A DNA stretch of 64,000 nt from Nilaparvata lugens (taxonomy: Eukaryota; Arthropoda; Insecta; Hemiptera; Delphacidae). The first letter of the stretch is position 1; each line of letters begins with the position of its first letter. The stretch lies in NCBI RefSeq assembly GCF_014356525.2, contig NC_052511.1:7500559-7564558 (forward strand). Reading direction: 5' to 3'. The translations under genes were made by a program, and so were the position numbers. Below, one piece after another: positions 9,437 to 19,089 of the stretch. The notes beneath the pieces were generated by a model that made no database searches, was not told the DNA's origin, and saw nothing but the letters and a program-made list of their open reading frames with translations.

Positions 9437-11230
9437 TTATTCTCTTGATTTTATCAACCACTTTCTGTCCATCAATCTCCACAAGTAGTCCACTTTATTA
9501 TTGCCCATGCACGAATCCATAATAGTCCTTTTAGTTCCATTTTTAATCCATTTCTTTGTTCCGTTTTTATCACATTTCTCTAGCCCATTCTTCCGGTCAC
9601 ATCGTTGATTGGCTCTCTTAAAACGTATGTGCCGCGGATGCACGCCGTCGGTCCGCTCCTGTCCTCCTCGGTGTCGGTCCGGTGTCCTCTTCGGGCGTTT
9701 GAACCGTGCATGCGGCCGGTATGCGCGCGCGTGGTTCCTCCTTCGTCGCTTCTTCCGCCTCCGGGCCTTGCGATGCATGTTCTCCCGAATGCCGTCCTCC
9801 TCGTCCTGATGCCGGTCGGGTGTCCTCGGGCGCCTCCGTCTCCGGGCCTTGCGGTGCTCGCTCCTCTTGTCCGGTAGTCCGTCCTCCTCCTGGTAACTGT
9901 TTATTTTTGGCAGTGGTGGGATTTTAGCATTATTATAGTGTATCGGTTCTGGTTGTAGGGTTGTGGCCGGTAGTGATTCTTCGGTGGCGGGTTGCTCTTC
10001 GGCGGGGAACAGGATACTTAGTAGGGATTGATGTTTGCGGCTGGTTTTAATTGCATGGTGGGCGGCGTTTTTTAGTGGTAGGCTGTCTTGTATTGGCATC
10101 TGTTTTTCTAATATTATTTTCGGTAAATCATTTCTAAAGGTGGTGTATGATGTTGAAATATCTTGATTTTCTTTGTTTGTTTCATTGGAGCTTGTCGGTG
10201 TTATATCGGGGGTATCATATAGTCCTGGTTTATTAGCTGTAGTTTCCTGTATATCTGGTGGCGGGTCGTTGGGTGCTGGGTTCCGTGTTTTTTGTTGATT
10301 TGATCTGGACGCATGCTCTAATGTGTAGTTTGTACTTATTTGATGAGGTGGCGGTTTGTAATTTTTGTCGTAATTATTCTGAGTGTTATCATTATTTGTG
10401 TTAAATCGATCACGGCCATAATAATAATTTCTTTCATAGGTTTGCTGTGGATAATGGTTTGTTTGACGATTCTGAAAACTTCTATTATTCCAGCTGTTAT
10501 TTTGATTATGATTATAGCGGCGTTTAAATTGAGGGGTAGATCGTGAGCAATCATATGATACCGGTTCATAATTTTGGCTGTTATACTGATTAAAATTTGA
10601 GTTATGTTGATTTGGTGCGTATCTCTGGTCTGAACGGTGGTTTGATATGGCCATTGCAGACTGTATGCCATATAAATGATTTATCAGCTGCTTACAATCA
10701 GTAATGGGTTGTGTGGCGAGTGCCATTCTAACTTGATACGGTAGCTTCTTTAAAATAATACTTGCTAATGCCGATTCATTAATGGGCTCGCTCAATTGAG
10801 AATTTTTAAACTGTAGGGCAGTGACGAAAGTGGTACATGCACCGTCTAAGTTAGGGTTGAAATCGCATGATATAATGTCCGCTAGCACGTCCAACTGTTT
10901 ACTTCTGCTCCAATACTGTTCCAGGAAGACAGCGACAAACTCATCCAATGATGTAAATTCATGGGCTCTACTCCGAAAGAACATCAGGGGTTCGCCAATC
11001 AATAAATTAGTCAAACGAAGACGCCAAAAATTCCAAGAGGTAGGTGCAAGAATTTGTACTAATTTTATCTGATCAATGAATGGTTGAGGTTGCAAATGGC
11101 GATCAGTATTGTCAAATTTTCCTAGTCCTTGTAATATACTATGTACGTTGAGGTTGTCTGTTTGAATCCCTTGAGGTTGTTGTTGAATATGATTTTCCAA
11201 TGCTATTATTTTTCCTGTGTTATCTGCCAT
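9437..11230 (-). CDS. gag: LTR-element ORF3: gag-like structural protein, 597 aa
   Basis: ATG at 11230, 28 nt after the ORF2 stop, in another frame. Residues ~40-195 look like a Ty3/Gypsy-type capsid (retrotransposon gag) region: a Trp-containing helix (TSWNFWRLRLTNLL, ~64-77), then FTSLDEFVAVFLEQYW (~92-107) and a later IILKKLPYQVRMAL helix. Residues ~200-300 are Asn/Gln/Tyr-rich, likely disordered. Residues ~460-560 are Arg-rich with a repeated RTPDRH motif and probably do the RNA binding of a nucleocapsid, since no CCHC knuckle is present. The Arg-rich DNA (about 9600-9890) is strikingly GC-rich within an AT-rich element. Expected role: packaging the element RNA in cytoplasmic particles. 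No protease domain follows. Ty3/Gypsy assignment is by pattern only. Confidence 0.75.
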   Translation of the reverse strand: MADNTGKIIALENHIQQQPQGIQTDNLNVHSILQGLGKFDNTDRHLQPQPFIDQIKLVQILAPTSWNFWRLRLTNLLIGEPLMFFRSRAHEFTSLDEFVAVFLEQYWSRSKQLDVLADIISCDFNPNLDGACTTFVTALQFKNSQLSEPINESALASIILKKLPYQVRMALATQPITDCKQLINHLYGIQSAMAISNHRSDQRYAPNQHNSNFNQYNSQNYEPVSYDCSRSTPQFKRRYNHNQNNSWNNRSFQNRQTNHYPQQTYERNYYYGRDRFNTNNDNTQNNYDKNYKPPPHQISTNYTLEHASRSNQQKTRNPAPNDPPPDIQETTANKPGLYDTPDITPTSSNETNKENQDISTSYTTFRNDLPKIILEKQMPIQDSLPLKNAAHHAIKTSRKHQSLLSILFPAEEQPATEESLPATTLQPEPIHYNNAKIPPLPKINSYQEEDGLPDKRSEHRKARRRRRPRTPDRHQDEEDGIRENMHRKARRRKKRRRRNHARAYRPHARFKRPKRTPDRHRGGQERTDGVHPRHIRFKRANQRCDRKNGLEKCDKNGTKKWIKNGTKRTIMDSCMGNNKVDYLWRLMDRKWLIKSRE

Positions 11231-11258
11231 TGACTATTATGTGTAATTTTATTTGCGT

Positions 11259-11858
11259 TTATTTCTTGATTAATTGAGTCAGAGTGGATTTTTGAATTAG
11301 TAGAGTTCCATTTAAAGCTTTACAGGTTTCAGTATTTTGATTGATGCTACCTTGCAGTTGGTTCATTTTTGTGGACGTATTAATCTGTTTACTTTGTATT
11401 TCTTTAATACTGTTAATATTTTTGTCAACTGTAGTTGTTAAGTTTTGATTGGCAACGGTAATTTGTTTGTGGATTTCTTGGTGGCAATCGGCCTTAATGT
11501 TATTGGTTATATCCTGAATGGGTGTAGTGATTTGTATGGTTAGGTTATCTATCCTTTCATTGAGTTCACATGTAACCGTATCCAACCTTTCCGATAATCC
11601 TGCCGTAACTTTATCCTGACTTTCTTTTTGTAGGGTTATCATTGCTTTTAATTCTTCCCTATGATTCTCTACTTTAGTTTCAATATTATCCAACCGTTGT
11701 TCTACTGATTTTATAGCGCCTGCGGTCTCTTTCATGCCCTGTTCCACTGTTTGTTTATTTTCCTCTTTTACTGTAGCAATCTCTTTTTTAATCTCCTGCA
11801 TCATATTATCCATTGTTTTTTGTAACATAATATTGAAAGTACTGCTAGTTTGTTCCAT
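11259..11858 (-). CDS. LTR-element ORF2: 199-aa coiled-coil protein
   Basis: ATG at 11858, 20 nt after the stop of the preceding frame. Heptad-like spacing of hydrophobic residues runs almost end to end, for example IKKEIATVKEEN, IKSVEQRLDNIETKVENH and LSERLDTVTCELNERIDNL, with abundant Glu, Lys, Gln and Asn and almost no Pro, so an extended coiled coil is likely. N-terminal coiled coils preceding the capsid are common in LTR-retrotransposon gag proteins; here it is a separate ORF. It may be a split-off gag N-terminus promoting particle assembly (inference). Expression from the same RNA would need reinitiation or another downstream-start mechanism. Confidence 0.6.
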   Translation of the reverse strand: MEQTSSTFNIMLQKTMDNMMQEIKKEIATVKEENKQTVEQGMKETAGAIKSVEQRLDNIETKVENHREELKAMITLQKESQDKVTAGLSERLDTVTCELNERIDNLTIQITTPIQDITNNIKADCHQEIHKQITVANQNLTTTVDKNINSIKEIQSKQINTSTKMNQLQGSINQNTETCKALNGTLLIQKSTLTQLIKK

Positions 11859-11878
11859 TATTACCTTTTGAAGCGGAT

Positions 11879-12160
11879 CTAACTCTGTGATTGAAAATAT
11901 ACTTTGTTGCTCAGGTGTGACTCGGCCTCCGGCGATGCGGGTTCTGCAGGCTGCTCCTCGCCCCCTTCAAAGTTGATCTCTACTATCCGTTGATTCAATG
12001 GTGTGTCAGCGGCGTCGATTCGAGTGGATGATAGAGGTTGCAGACCTGGTGGATCGAAGACTATCGACCGACGCTTCCTGGTTCCCTTTCTCGTGGCGTA
12101 TTGGCATCTACCGTGGTGGGGTTTGATGTGCTTGGAGTCGACAAAGTGGGATCTGTGCAA
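11879..12160 (-). CDS. LTR-element ORF1 region, open frame without ATG
   Basis: A 93-codon frame ends at 11879. The open frame extends to ~12181 but contains no ATG; the nominal start at 12160 is TTG. It overlaps another minus-strand frame that does start with ATG (12171) and runs 36 codons to a stop at 12061. Both look protein-like, Ser/Thr/Pro-rich and then acidic Pro/Glu-rich, so a frameshift (programmed or mutational) could connect them. No domain is recognised. Alternatively this is simply structured leader RNA. The 20-nt gap to ORF2 continues the tight packing seen further along. Confidence 0.3.
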   Translation of the reverse strand: MHRSHFVDSKHIKPHHGRCQYATRKGTRKRRSIVFDPPGLQPLSSTRIDAADTPLNQRIVEINFEGGEEQPAEPASPEAESHLSNKVYFQSQS

Positions 12161-12171
12161 CCGCCGTACAT
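12061..12171 (-). CDS. Short ATG-initiated upstream ORF in the LTR-element leader
   Basis: ATG at 12171, 36 codons, stop TAG at 12061, overlapping the ATG-less ORF1 frame. It begins MYGGCTDPTLSTPSTSNPTT, a low-complexity Ser/Thr/Pro composition. It is either a uORF of the polycistronic RNA or the front of a frameshifted ORF1. Too short to assign. Confidence 0.25.
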   Translation of the reverse strand: MYGGCTDPTLSTPSTSNPTTVDANTPREREPGSVGR

Positions 12172-12181
12172 ATATGAAACT

Positions 12182-12783
12182 TCAGAGTTTGCGGGAGTGT
12201 GATTCATTATGTCAAATATGATAAATGCTAATTAAACAGTGATAATAATGATAAGCGAGAATGCTTAAAAAAGAGACACAAACCGGGACTTACAGTGAAC
12301 AGTGATGTGTAAAGTGTTTGGATACTCTTACAACAAGGTATTTATACTTAAGTTTTTTATAATGCTCTAGCGCCCTCAATGTTTTGTTGATTTATTCTTG
12401 GCTAGTTTACAGGCTGCGACTTATTTTCCAACCGGCTTAAACACCTAATATATTTTTGACTAGAAAGTAATAGCAGTTTAGGCTTATAAAATATAATCTC
12501 TCTCTACAGACATGTATTTTTCACAGTACTAACAATATAAAATTTTCTTTAAAACATATAATTTCTCTCTATTTAAAGCTATTGTTTCCCCAAAAAGTAA
12601 TACAAATTTTCCTTCGCCAGTTTTCCTCACAACTCGTATAAGTTATCTATAATTTTCTGTATGGTTATTGACTTAATTTCAAATAATTATACAATGGGCT
12701 TGGCTCTCATCGTCAGTCCCACGTTGGTACGACATGTCTTTGTGCCGTATCCGTGGCCTATCACGTTGGGCGACATGTCTTTG
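12182..12783 (-). other. LTR-element 5' leader, no ORF
   Basis: About 600 AT-rich bases between the right LTR and the first frames. It would form the 5' untranslated/packaging leader of the element RNA. It holds the primer-binding-site-like sequences listed separately. Confidence 0.55.
12715..12783 (-). promoter_or_regulatory. Duplicated primer-binding-site-like sequence
   Basis: On minus, 8 nt inside the right LTR, lies TGTCGCCCAACGTG (12775-12762). This is one base off the start of the PBS complementary to the tRNA-Lys 3' end (TGGCGCCCAACGTGGG, as in Lys1,2-primed retroviruses). About 43 bp further in, a second copy of the surroundings (CAAAGACATGTCG then CCAACGTGGGAC, around 12744-12715) matches the tRNA-Lys sequence in its other half. 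The first Gly-position mismatch weakens the case. Two half-good PBS copies suggest duplication at a reverse-transcription boundary. Confidence 0.5.
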
Positions 12784-14775
12784 TGTCACGTTATTCTTTA
12801 TATTTAAATAACGATTAGCCTCCTGCTTGGCATCAGTCGGTAAAGCATGAGATTTGGTATAATTAGGTCGTGGTTTTCTAATAGTATTCAGTCTTAAAAA
12901 ATCTTGATAGGCCTAGATATGGGCTTCTCCTATAACTCTTGTAATTCAATAAATAATAAATATATATATAAATGATACTTATACTATAGTGTTGAGGAAT
13001 AAAAAATAAATTGCACACCATGAAAGTTTCATACATATATTACACAAATAATGCAAAGATCAATCGAGGCAAAAAATATATATATAGAGCAATAAAAAAT
13101 ATAATATAAAAATAGAACAATAATTGAAATCAATAAAAATATCACAGGCTAACTTTATATTCTAGATTTATGGCACGAATCATTACCATGTGCCTTTATC
13201 TTAAAATCATATGCATTCTTTTGCATGTAGCTGCGATATGCACTTGCTAATACTTGTCGACTTGGATAATTCAATCAAAAAATGTGTGCTCTAAGATCAG
13301 CTTGATAAATTAGCCACTAATAATCCAAATATATATATATATTAAAATCTCTAGTATTAGTAGATTTATTTGTATCGAATATATATTTTTATCTCAGGGT
13401 GCAAGATTCGGCACCTGACGGAATAGGTAGAGCCATTCATCTAGTGAATTAGAACTATAATAAATTATCGCAAATTATATTGCAAAAAATTAAATATCAT
13501 ATGAATATGTTTTGATAGCCTAGATTTTGTGCTTCTTTGATTTAATAGAAATTTCTGAAATATTGATCTATATTTTTCTTTCAAATAAATACCTTGAATA
13601 CTAATTTTACTTGCGCAAGTATTACTCTTATTAATTTCTTAATTTATAATAAAACCCTTTCGGTGAGCTAGCTTTGATCATCAGATTAATTCGAAGCACT
13701 AGGGCGCCCATCACTAATTCAAATTTAATCACTCACGTGTCGAAAATCTTCTTGTAAGCCGCCGATGTCGATCCAACTCCATGTGGTCCGGGAATATGGT
13801 AGCCGGAATCGTCTCCTCCAAGGGGTTATAAATTTAATTAAAAATGAAAAATGACTTCTGCTTCACAATAGCATCACGAAGTCTTTTAAGAAATTTAATA
13901 ATTTACTTTAACTTTAACTTTTACAAAATCATTAGTAAGGTACTACGCTCTAAAATATTTGGGGTCCTCTTATGGTGGCATTTGGCTGGCGAGTGCTGGT
14001 TCTTCTTTTTCAAGTTTTACAGATCCTCTTTCCGACTTTCAAATTAGCATAAAATTTAAATATCTTAGTCCTCCGCCATTAGGTTCAAATAGATCTTACA
14101 AAAAATGCCAAAATATTGCTTAGATTATATGATTAATAATTCTTTGCATTCGAGCCAAATCGATAACATAGATTATACAAATTTTTAACACAAAAACTAA
14201 TACATTATATAAATATATAGAAATATTTTTGAACTGGCCTACAGTTGCCGCCTATTAACTGCCGTTTTACTATTGGTGCATGCAAATTTTATTCGGTATT
14301 CATGCGCCTGGTAACTCTTATTTCCTGAATACATTAAATTATTTTTATTTGGTTTTTTATTTATGCTCTTTACATGCTAGTTAATATTCTATACATTAAT
14401 ATTAATTCCATGCTACCTAATAATTAGCCACGTGGACAGGTGTTTTTTCACATTGCACACCATCCGATTGCAATAAAGCTCTGCCAAGGGGTTTTGTTTC
14501 AGATTCTACGTTCTTCGGTTTGATCGATCTCTAGGTCACCGATCCGTGAATACATGTACCTAACCTCAATCTTCAAATATTTTATATAACAATCTATTTA
14601 TGAGCAATAAACTTCCTTCAAATCCTTTTTAGGTTCTTGTACCATTTAGCCAGAACAAGCTGATGCTATCTAATCTTAGTTATTATCTATTTGGCGATAT
14701 TAGCCAGTTACTTTATTTCCGACCTATTATTGTTTCTGTTAGGGCTTTTTATCTACCCAGATTTAATATGTTACA
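12784..14775 (-). repeat. Right LTR (5' LTR in element orientation)
   Basis: 1992 bp, TGTCACG...GTTACA on plus, near identical to 5938-7926. It should contain the element promoter and RNA start on minus; I could not localise these. A 67-codon plus-strand frame at 13844-14047 exists only in this copy because of indels and is not a gene. Confidence 0.9.
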
Positions 14776-14902
14776 GTATATATAATGTAAATTCATCTAT
14801 AATTTTGCTGTATTGTAAGCTATTGTATATAAGTGTATAAGCCAGTATATATTGTAATCTACATAGATAAAGTACTCAATCAATCAATCAATCAATCAAT
14901 CT
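14776..14902 (+). mobile_element. LINE tail, right part, after the LTR insertion
   Basis: Begins with the right target duplication GTAT and continues ATATAATGTAAATTCATC to AAATAAAG-type and (CAAT)n tail sequence. It matches 62,433-62,545 and continues the left part at 5818-5937. Confidence 0.8.
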
Positions 14903-15515
14903 TCTTCTTTCTCCCGTTCCGAATGGATTCTATATCCCTTCAGTATAATAATAATAATTAAGTTTGTAGCGTGAATATTGATGTTGTGGAACTTTTTCAT
15001 AATTACAGACTTTAAATCAAGTCTCTTCAATTATAATAATAATCATTATAGTATTCCATTGTCAATTCTTTTGTATTACAAGTACTAATTAATTGTTCCC
15101 CAGATGTATCAGTACTTGTGATGTTGAAACCAGTATTCGACTTGTTTCATGGAGTAGGCTGAATAATTGTGATTGCTTCATTGTAGGGAGAAAAGTGGCC
15201 AAGTGGAGTGGCAATAAGTTCCAACGAGAAATGACCACAAGTTGGGTCACTATAATAGTCATAAACCACTGGCAAACAGGTAGATTACGGCCATACAAGC
15301 TATATAGTTAACCGTAGTTGATGGAGTCACTGACCCATAAAGCAACGCTTTGCCGTCTGTTGGTCAATGTTATGGCTTTGTGAAGTGGTTTGGAATGTAT
15401 ATTATGCTGACATTGTTTATCTTCGCCATGCAAATTTTCGTCTATAACCAGATTTTGATGTAGGTTTGTGGGCGAAATCATGTTAGTCATCCTAGAACTA
15501 GGAAATGGATAATAT
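14903..15515. other. No gene or repeat family recognised
   Basis: AT-rich sequence with an AATAATAATAAT run at ~14946. Frames of 69-82 codons on both strands overlap each other and show no family features. Confidence 0.4.
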
Positions 15516-15518
15516 ATG

Positions 15519-15925
15519 TTTCCTACAGTTACGTTGAAAAGTGGCCATTGCTGCACTGATTACAGAACGCAAAGAATCACTTTTCCGCTCTAGTGCGGGA
15601 AAAATTTTTCTGCACTCCAGATTTGCAACATGGCAACGCAAAATACTTAGTAGGTTATATGGAGCAACAGTGCAGCAAAATCAAAATGAAGTTGGTAACA
15701 GTGACTGCTGTGGCTGCTATAGTGAGCAGAGGTGCAACCAAGCACAACGCGCTAATTATTAGTATTAGATATTATAACCAACGACAACATTTTTATTCAA
15801 TTTGACAATAAATTAAGGTTTTTATCAATAATAAAATTACACAGAAAAACATTTTATGCATTTCAGGCAATTTTACCCATAATTACCCACTTTTCATATT
15901 CAATGGTAACTGTAGGAAAAACTTA
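15519..15925. mobile_element. ~400-bp foldback element
   Basis: TTTCCTACAGTTAC.TTGAA..AAGTGG at 15519-15544 is mirrored at ~15890-15925 (CCACTTTTCATATTCAATGG and on to TAACTGTAGGAAAA). This terminal inverted repeat with inner mismatches suggests a MITE or foldback element. The 70- and 73-codon frames inside overlap and lack motifs. Confidence 0.5.
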
Positions 15926-15934
15926 ATGTGAAAT

Positions 15935-16055
15935 ACGTGCGCAAAGTTCCTCTGCTGCACTCAAGAAACCATTCCGCCCTCGCCTACGGCTCGGGCGTAA
16001 ACGTTTCTTTCGGTGCAGCAAACTGTCACTTTGCGCACTAGTTGCACAAATAACT
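15935..16055. repeat. GC-rich palindromic repeat segment
   Basis: GTGCGCAAAGTTCCTCTGCTGCACTC at one side and GTGCAGCAAACTGTCACTTTGCGCAC at the other bracket the short palindrome CGCCCTCGCCTACGGCTCGGGCG. The inverted ends and the GC-rich centre stand out from surrounding AT-rich DNA. A small foldback element or the hairpin end of a larger repeat is likely. Confidence 0.45.
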
Positions 16056-16444
16056 ATTTTCAGTTATAGAGGAAACAGAGAAGTCAAGAATGAATTTGGA
16101 AAATTAGTATTTTCACACTCATATTCTAATCAAGAGGAGTAGAGTAATCAGTACACATATCATTGAGAAATTAGACATTCAATAGAATATAACTTATTTG
16201 TTCATAACTTCCCAGCACTACGCTCACTTATCATAATCGTTTGGAGAATAGGAAATGAAGCGGAATAAAACAAAATATCGGGGACCGAGCTTCGCTCTGG
16301 AGTACAAAAGCATAAACAAATAATAAATTATTTATTACGAAAGGAGAAATTATAATAACATTCATAGTTCATACAGAAATGTTCTATCCAATCACAGTAA
16401 ATTGAGATTATTTCCCAGAGGAGTTCAAACATTTCCCTCACAAA

Positions 16445-16585
16445 GACCCCGTTGCACAAAGGCCGGTTAAATTTTGATCCTGATTAGTTTCACGTGAACC
16501 AAATCGGAGAAGACCATTCCAAAAAGATAGATCTACTGTAATTGATCGGGATTGAGGATAACCCGGCTTTTTTGCAACCGGCACT
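16445..16585. mobile_element. GGTTGCACAAAAG MITE, copy 1
   Basis: Inverted ends CCCCGTTGCACAAAGGCCGG and GGCTTTTTTGCAACCGG. Related copies lie at 23108-23268 and 47481-47636. It is nested inside the repeat of 16279-17153, so it inserted later. No coding capacity. Confidence 0.7.
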
Positions 16586-16873
16586 AAGTACCTTATTGAA
16601 TGATTACAAAAGTTCAACAGCTGAGTCATAATTTTGATACAGTCCCACACACATGAACTCGCTCACTCACTTCCATCACCAACAGACGACAAAATAATTA
16701 TCATCAGCTGTTTTTCCAAGGATGAATAATAATTATCCTTTTAATGTCCTTCAGCGAATTTTCCCAGGGATGAGACCTAGTGCAATCGTATTTTTATATT
16801 ATATTACTATGTTCTGAATTTCGTGAGAATCGTTAGAGCCGTTTTCGAGATCCGGTAAAATACATACATATAA

Positions 16874-17131
16874 AAATCTAAACATCCAAACATCTAAACA
16901 TCTAAGCATCTAAACATCTAAACATCTAAACATCTAAACATCTAAACATCTAAACATCTAAACATCTAAACATCTAAACATCTAAACATCTAAACATCTA
17001 AACATCTAAACATCTAAACATCTAAACATCTAAACATCTAAACATCTAAACATCTAAACATCTAAACATCTAAACATCTGAACATCTGAACATCTGAACA
17101 TCTAAACATCTGAACATCTAAACATCTAAAC
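16874..17131. repeat. (AAACATCT)n minisatellite, ~31 units
   Basis: Near-perfect 8-bp tandem units with a few TG variants towards the end (~17080-17115). The sister copy at ~24980-25010 has only short ACATAT repeats at the same place, so the expansion is specific to this copy. Confidence 0.95.
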
Positions 17132-17444
17132 ATATAAACAGAAATTGCTCGTTTAATAGTATAGGATAAATCAAACAGGAAAATAAAAGCTGAACTCACA
17201 TTCTATCCACATTCTGATCCAACTATTTTTAAGATGCTTTCCTCAGTGAAAGGGAATATCACGTAAAAAGAAAGTACCACGTATTTGAGCAGGTAATGTA
17301 CCTTCACAAATTGTATTTACAAAATTGAGGAAAGTGTTACTAAGATAAACGAGCTGATGTTAGAAGAAGAAAGTAATAATGCACAACCATCATAACTAGT
17401 AAATAACACTTGAAATTCAATCATAAATGCCGAAGCTGCAAAGT

Positions 17445-17705
17445 GAATGCTCATCTCTCTATATTCCTATACTATTGGCAGTAAAAGTGAGAGAATATAT
17501 TCATCTCCAGAGAAATACTTAAAGTGAATGCTCATCTCTCTATATATTTATACTATTGTCATCTCTCTGGCAGTAAAAGTAAGTAAATATATTCATTTCA
17601 AGAGAAATATTTATAGAGAATGCGCATCTCTTTATATATTTATACTATTGCCATCTCTCTGGCAGTAAAAGTAAGTAAATATATTCATCTCAAGAGGAAT
17701 ACTCA
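17445..17705. repeat. Three tandem ~80-92 bp units
   Basis: The phrase GAATGC.CATCTCT.TATAT..TATACTATT...GGCAGTAAAAGT.AG.. followed by ATATATTCATCTC and AGA.AAATACTT repeats at about 17445, 17524 and 17617. It is a short local tandem array, non-coding. Confidence 0.7.
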
Positions 17706-19085
17706 TTCTCCAGTCGCAAAACATAGACAAGTATTGTTCAAATGATGAGACTAATGCTCTGTAATGGAGAAGTAACTGTTATTTCTAGTGTGTTGATACT
17801 TTCTAGTTTTCTACTAAAGGATGTTGACTTTTACACCTGATTCACTGTAATTTCTAGCATAGTTCAACTAAGTGATCATACATACTTAGCGAAAGGAACA
17901 TCTCAGTTATATTGAAGGTCTTCACGTTATCACCATTATTATAGGTGGAGAACCGAGTATTATACTGGAGGTCCTGACATGTCTATGATTAATCATGGAA
18001 GAATAATATTGAGAAACTCATTAGTGAAGCCACTTCGAGGAATCACGTTCAAATCCTTGACACGCTATTCAGAGATTTAACTTGGGAGATTTTATGTCAG
18101 TTTCAAAGTTGATTGAACTCTACACGAAGTTCAACAAGTTGTGGGAAAGTTACTTTAAATAAGGAAAAGTTGAGATAAACTGCTACCGGAATAAGGGGGC
18201 TCCAATGGCATCGTTTCTTGACAGTGTTTTGAGACTAAATAATAACTTGGATTGTCAATCTCACCTTATAATTTGAAAGTTTGAGAGTGAGTGATTGATC
18301 TTCGCATCATATCCAACTGACACCGGAGTTATGCACTGTGACATGCATAATAAATTGATGTAAAATTTATATTAAATCACTTTTTTTATCTATTTGAACA
18401 CGACATGCAGTCGATTATTAAGTAAATATTAAAAACTTCTACATACTGTCTGAAGTATACTTTCAATCGTCTAGCGATCATTTTCAACAGTGTAGACCGG
18501 AAATGTTTTGATGGTTAGGAAGATTTGTAGTGTTTATTATGTTATATTATGTTTGATGTTTCACCTTATATTGAATGTTTTGCCTCAAAGCATTCAACGT
18601 TGTACATCGTAAAATTCATAACAAATAAATTTCAGTCTTTATTATAATCAGTGTTGATGACATTTTGGTGTAATTAGGTTTTATTTGCAAATTTTCAGAT
18701 CATCATCATTGAGCGTTCCTGAATTACCTTTTATTCATTTTTCTTCATATTATAATCGATGCGAAGATAAATGTGACCACTACCTGATTTGAGACCCATT
18801 TTTATTAATTATCAAACTATGTTCCAGGTGAGGTTTTGAGCTAAGTTCAATTTTTCCTGAAATACTCAAGTCCTAGGAATAAATCACAGGTGAGGCATAT
18901 AAAAATAATGGTAGACATTATTCTAATAACGACAGACAATTCTAATGATACGAATATGCTGAGAAAGTAAATCGAATCATAAGTATATTTGACTCTATTA
19001 TCTCAGAAATTTTCAATTTGTAGAGATTTGAGTGAAATATTTCTGTTTTTAATTCGTTTTCAAATATATCAGTTTAGTCATTAGT
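17706..19085. other. ~1.4 kb without recognisable features
   Basis: AT-rich sequence with no ORF above 60 codons, no clear repeat family and no RNA gene. It may be single-copy intergenic or intronic DNA. Confidence 0.4.
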
Positions 19086-19089
19086 TTTG

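Larger units (their letters stand above)
5938..14775 (-). mobile_element. LTR retrotransposon, 8.84 kb, gag-bearing, no pol
   Basis: Two direct terminal repeats of ~1.99 kb (5938-7926 and 12784-14775), each TGTCAC...GTTACA on plus, enclose 4.86 kb. A 4-bp direct repeat GTAT lies immediately outside (5934-5937, 14776-14779). Internal ORFs are all on minus, so transcription runs from the right-hand LTR. Next to it on minus is a stretch like a tRNA-Lys primer binding site. In order: leader (12783-~12180), small ORF region, coiled-coil ORF2, gag-like ORF3, ORF4, then ~860 bp without ORFs to the left LTR. No protease, reverse transcriptase, RNase H or integrase is seen in any frame, so it is non-autonomous in the way of gag-only LTR derivatives. 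About a dozen differences between the LTRs suggest a recent insertion. Ty3/Gypsy affinity is inferred from the gag-like fold, TG...CA ends and 4-bp duplication. Confidence 0.9.
16279..17153 (+). mobile_element. GGGGACCGAGCTTCGCTC-family repeat, copy 1
   Basis: Starts GGGGACCGAGCTTCGCTCTGG and ends AGAAATTGCTCGTT. It shares with 24434-25019 (plus) and 20880-21533 (minus) the blocks CCTTCAGCGA, GATGAGACCTAGTGCAATCG and GTTTTCGAGATCCGGT. It is interrupted by a GGTTGCACAAA MITE (16445-16585) and carries an expanded (AAACATCT)n array (16874-17131) near its end. Non-autonomous, class unresolved; the hairpin GAGCTTCGCTC at its start is characteristic. Confidence 0.75.

Noticed and set aside
9605..9927. 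Plus-strand frames in the GC-rich block
   Set aside because: They are antisense to the gag-like ORF3; their openness follows from its Arg-rich codons.
10336..11072. Other frames overlapping ORF3 on both strands
   Set aside because: Shadows of the gag-like ORF; composition is dominated by Ile/Asn/Thr without any domain.
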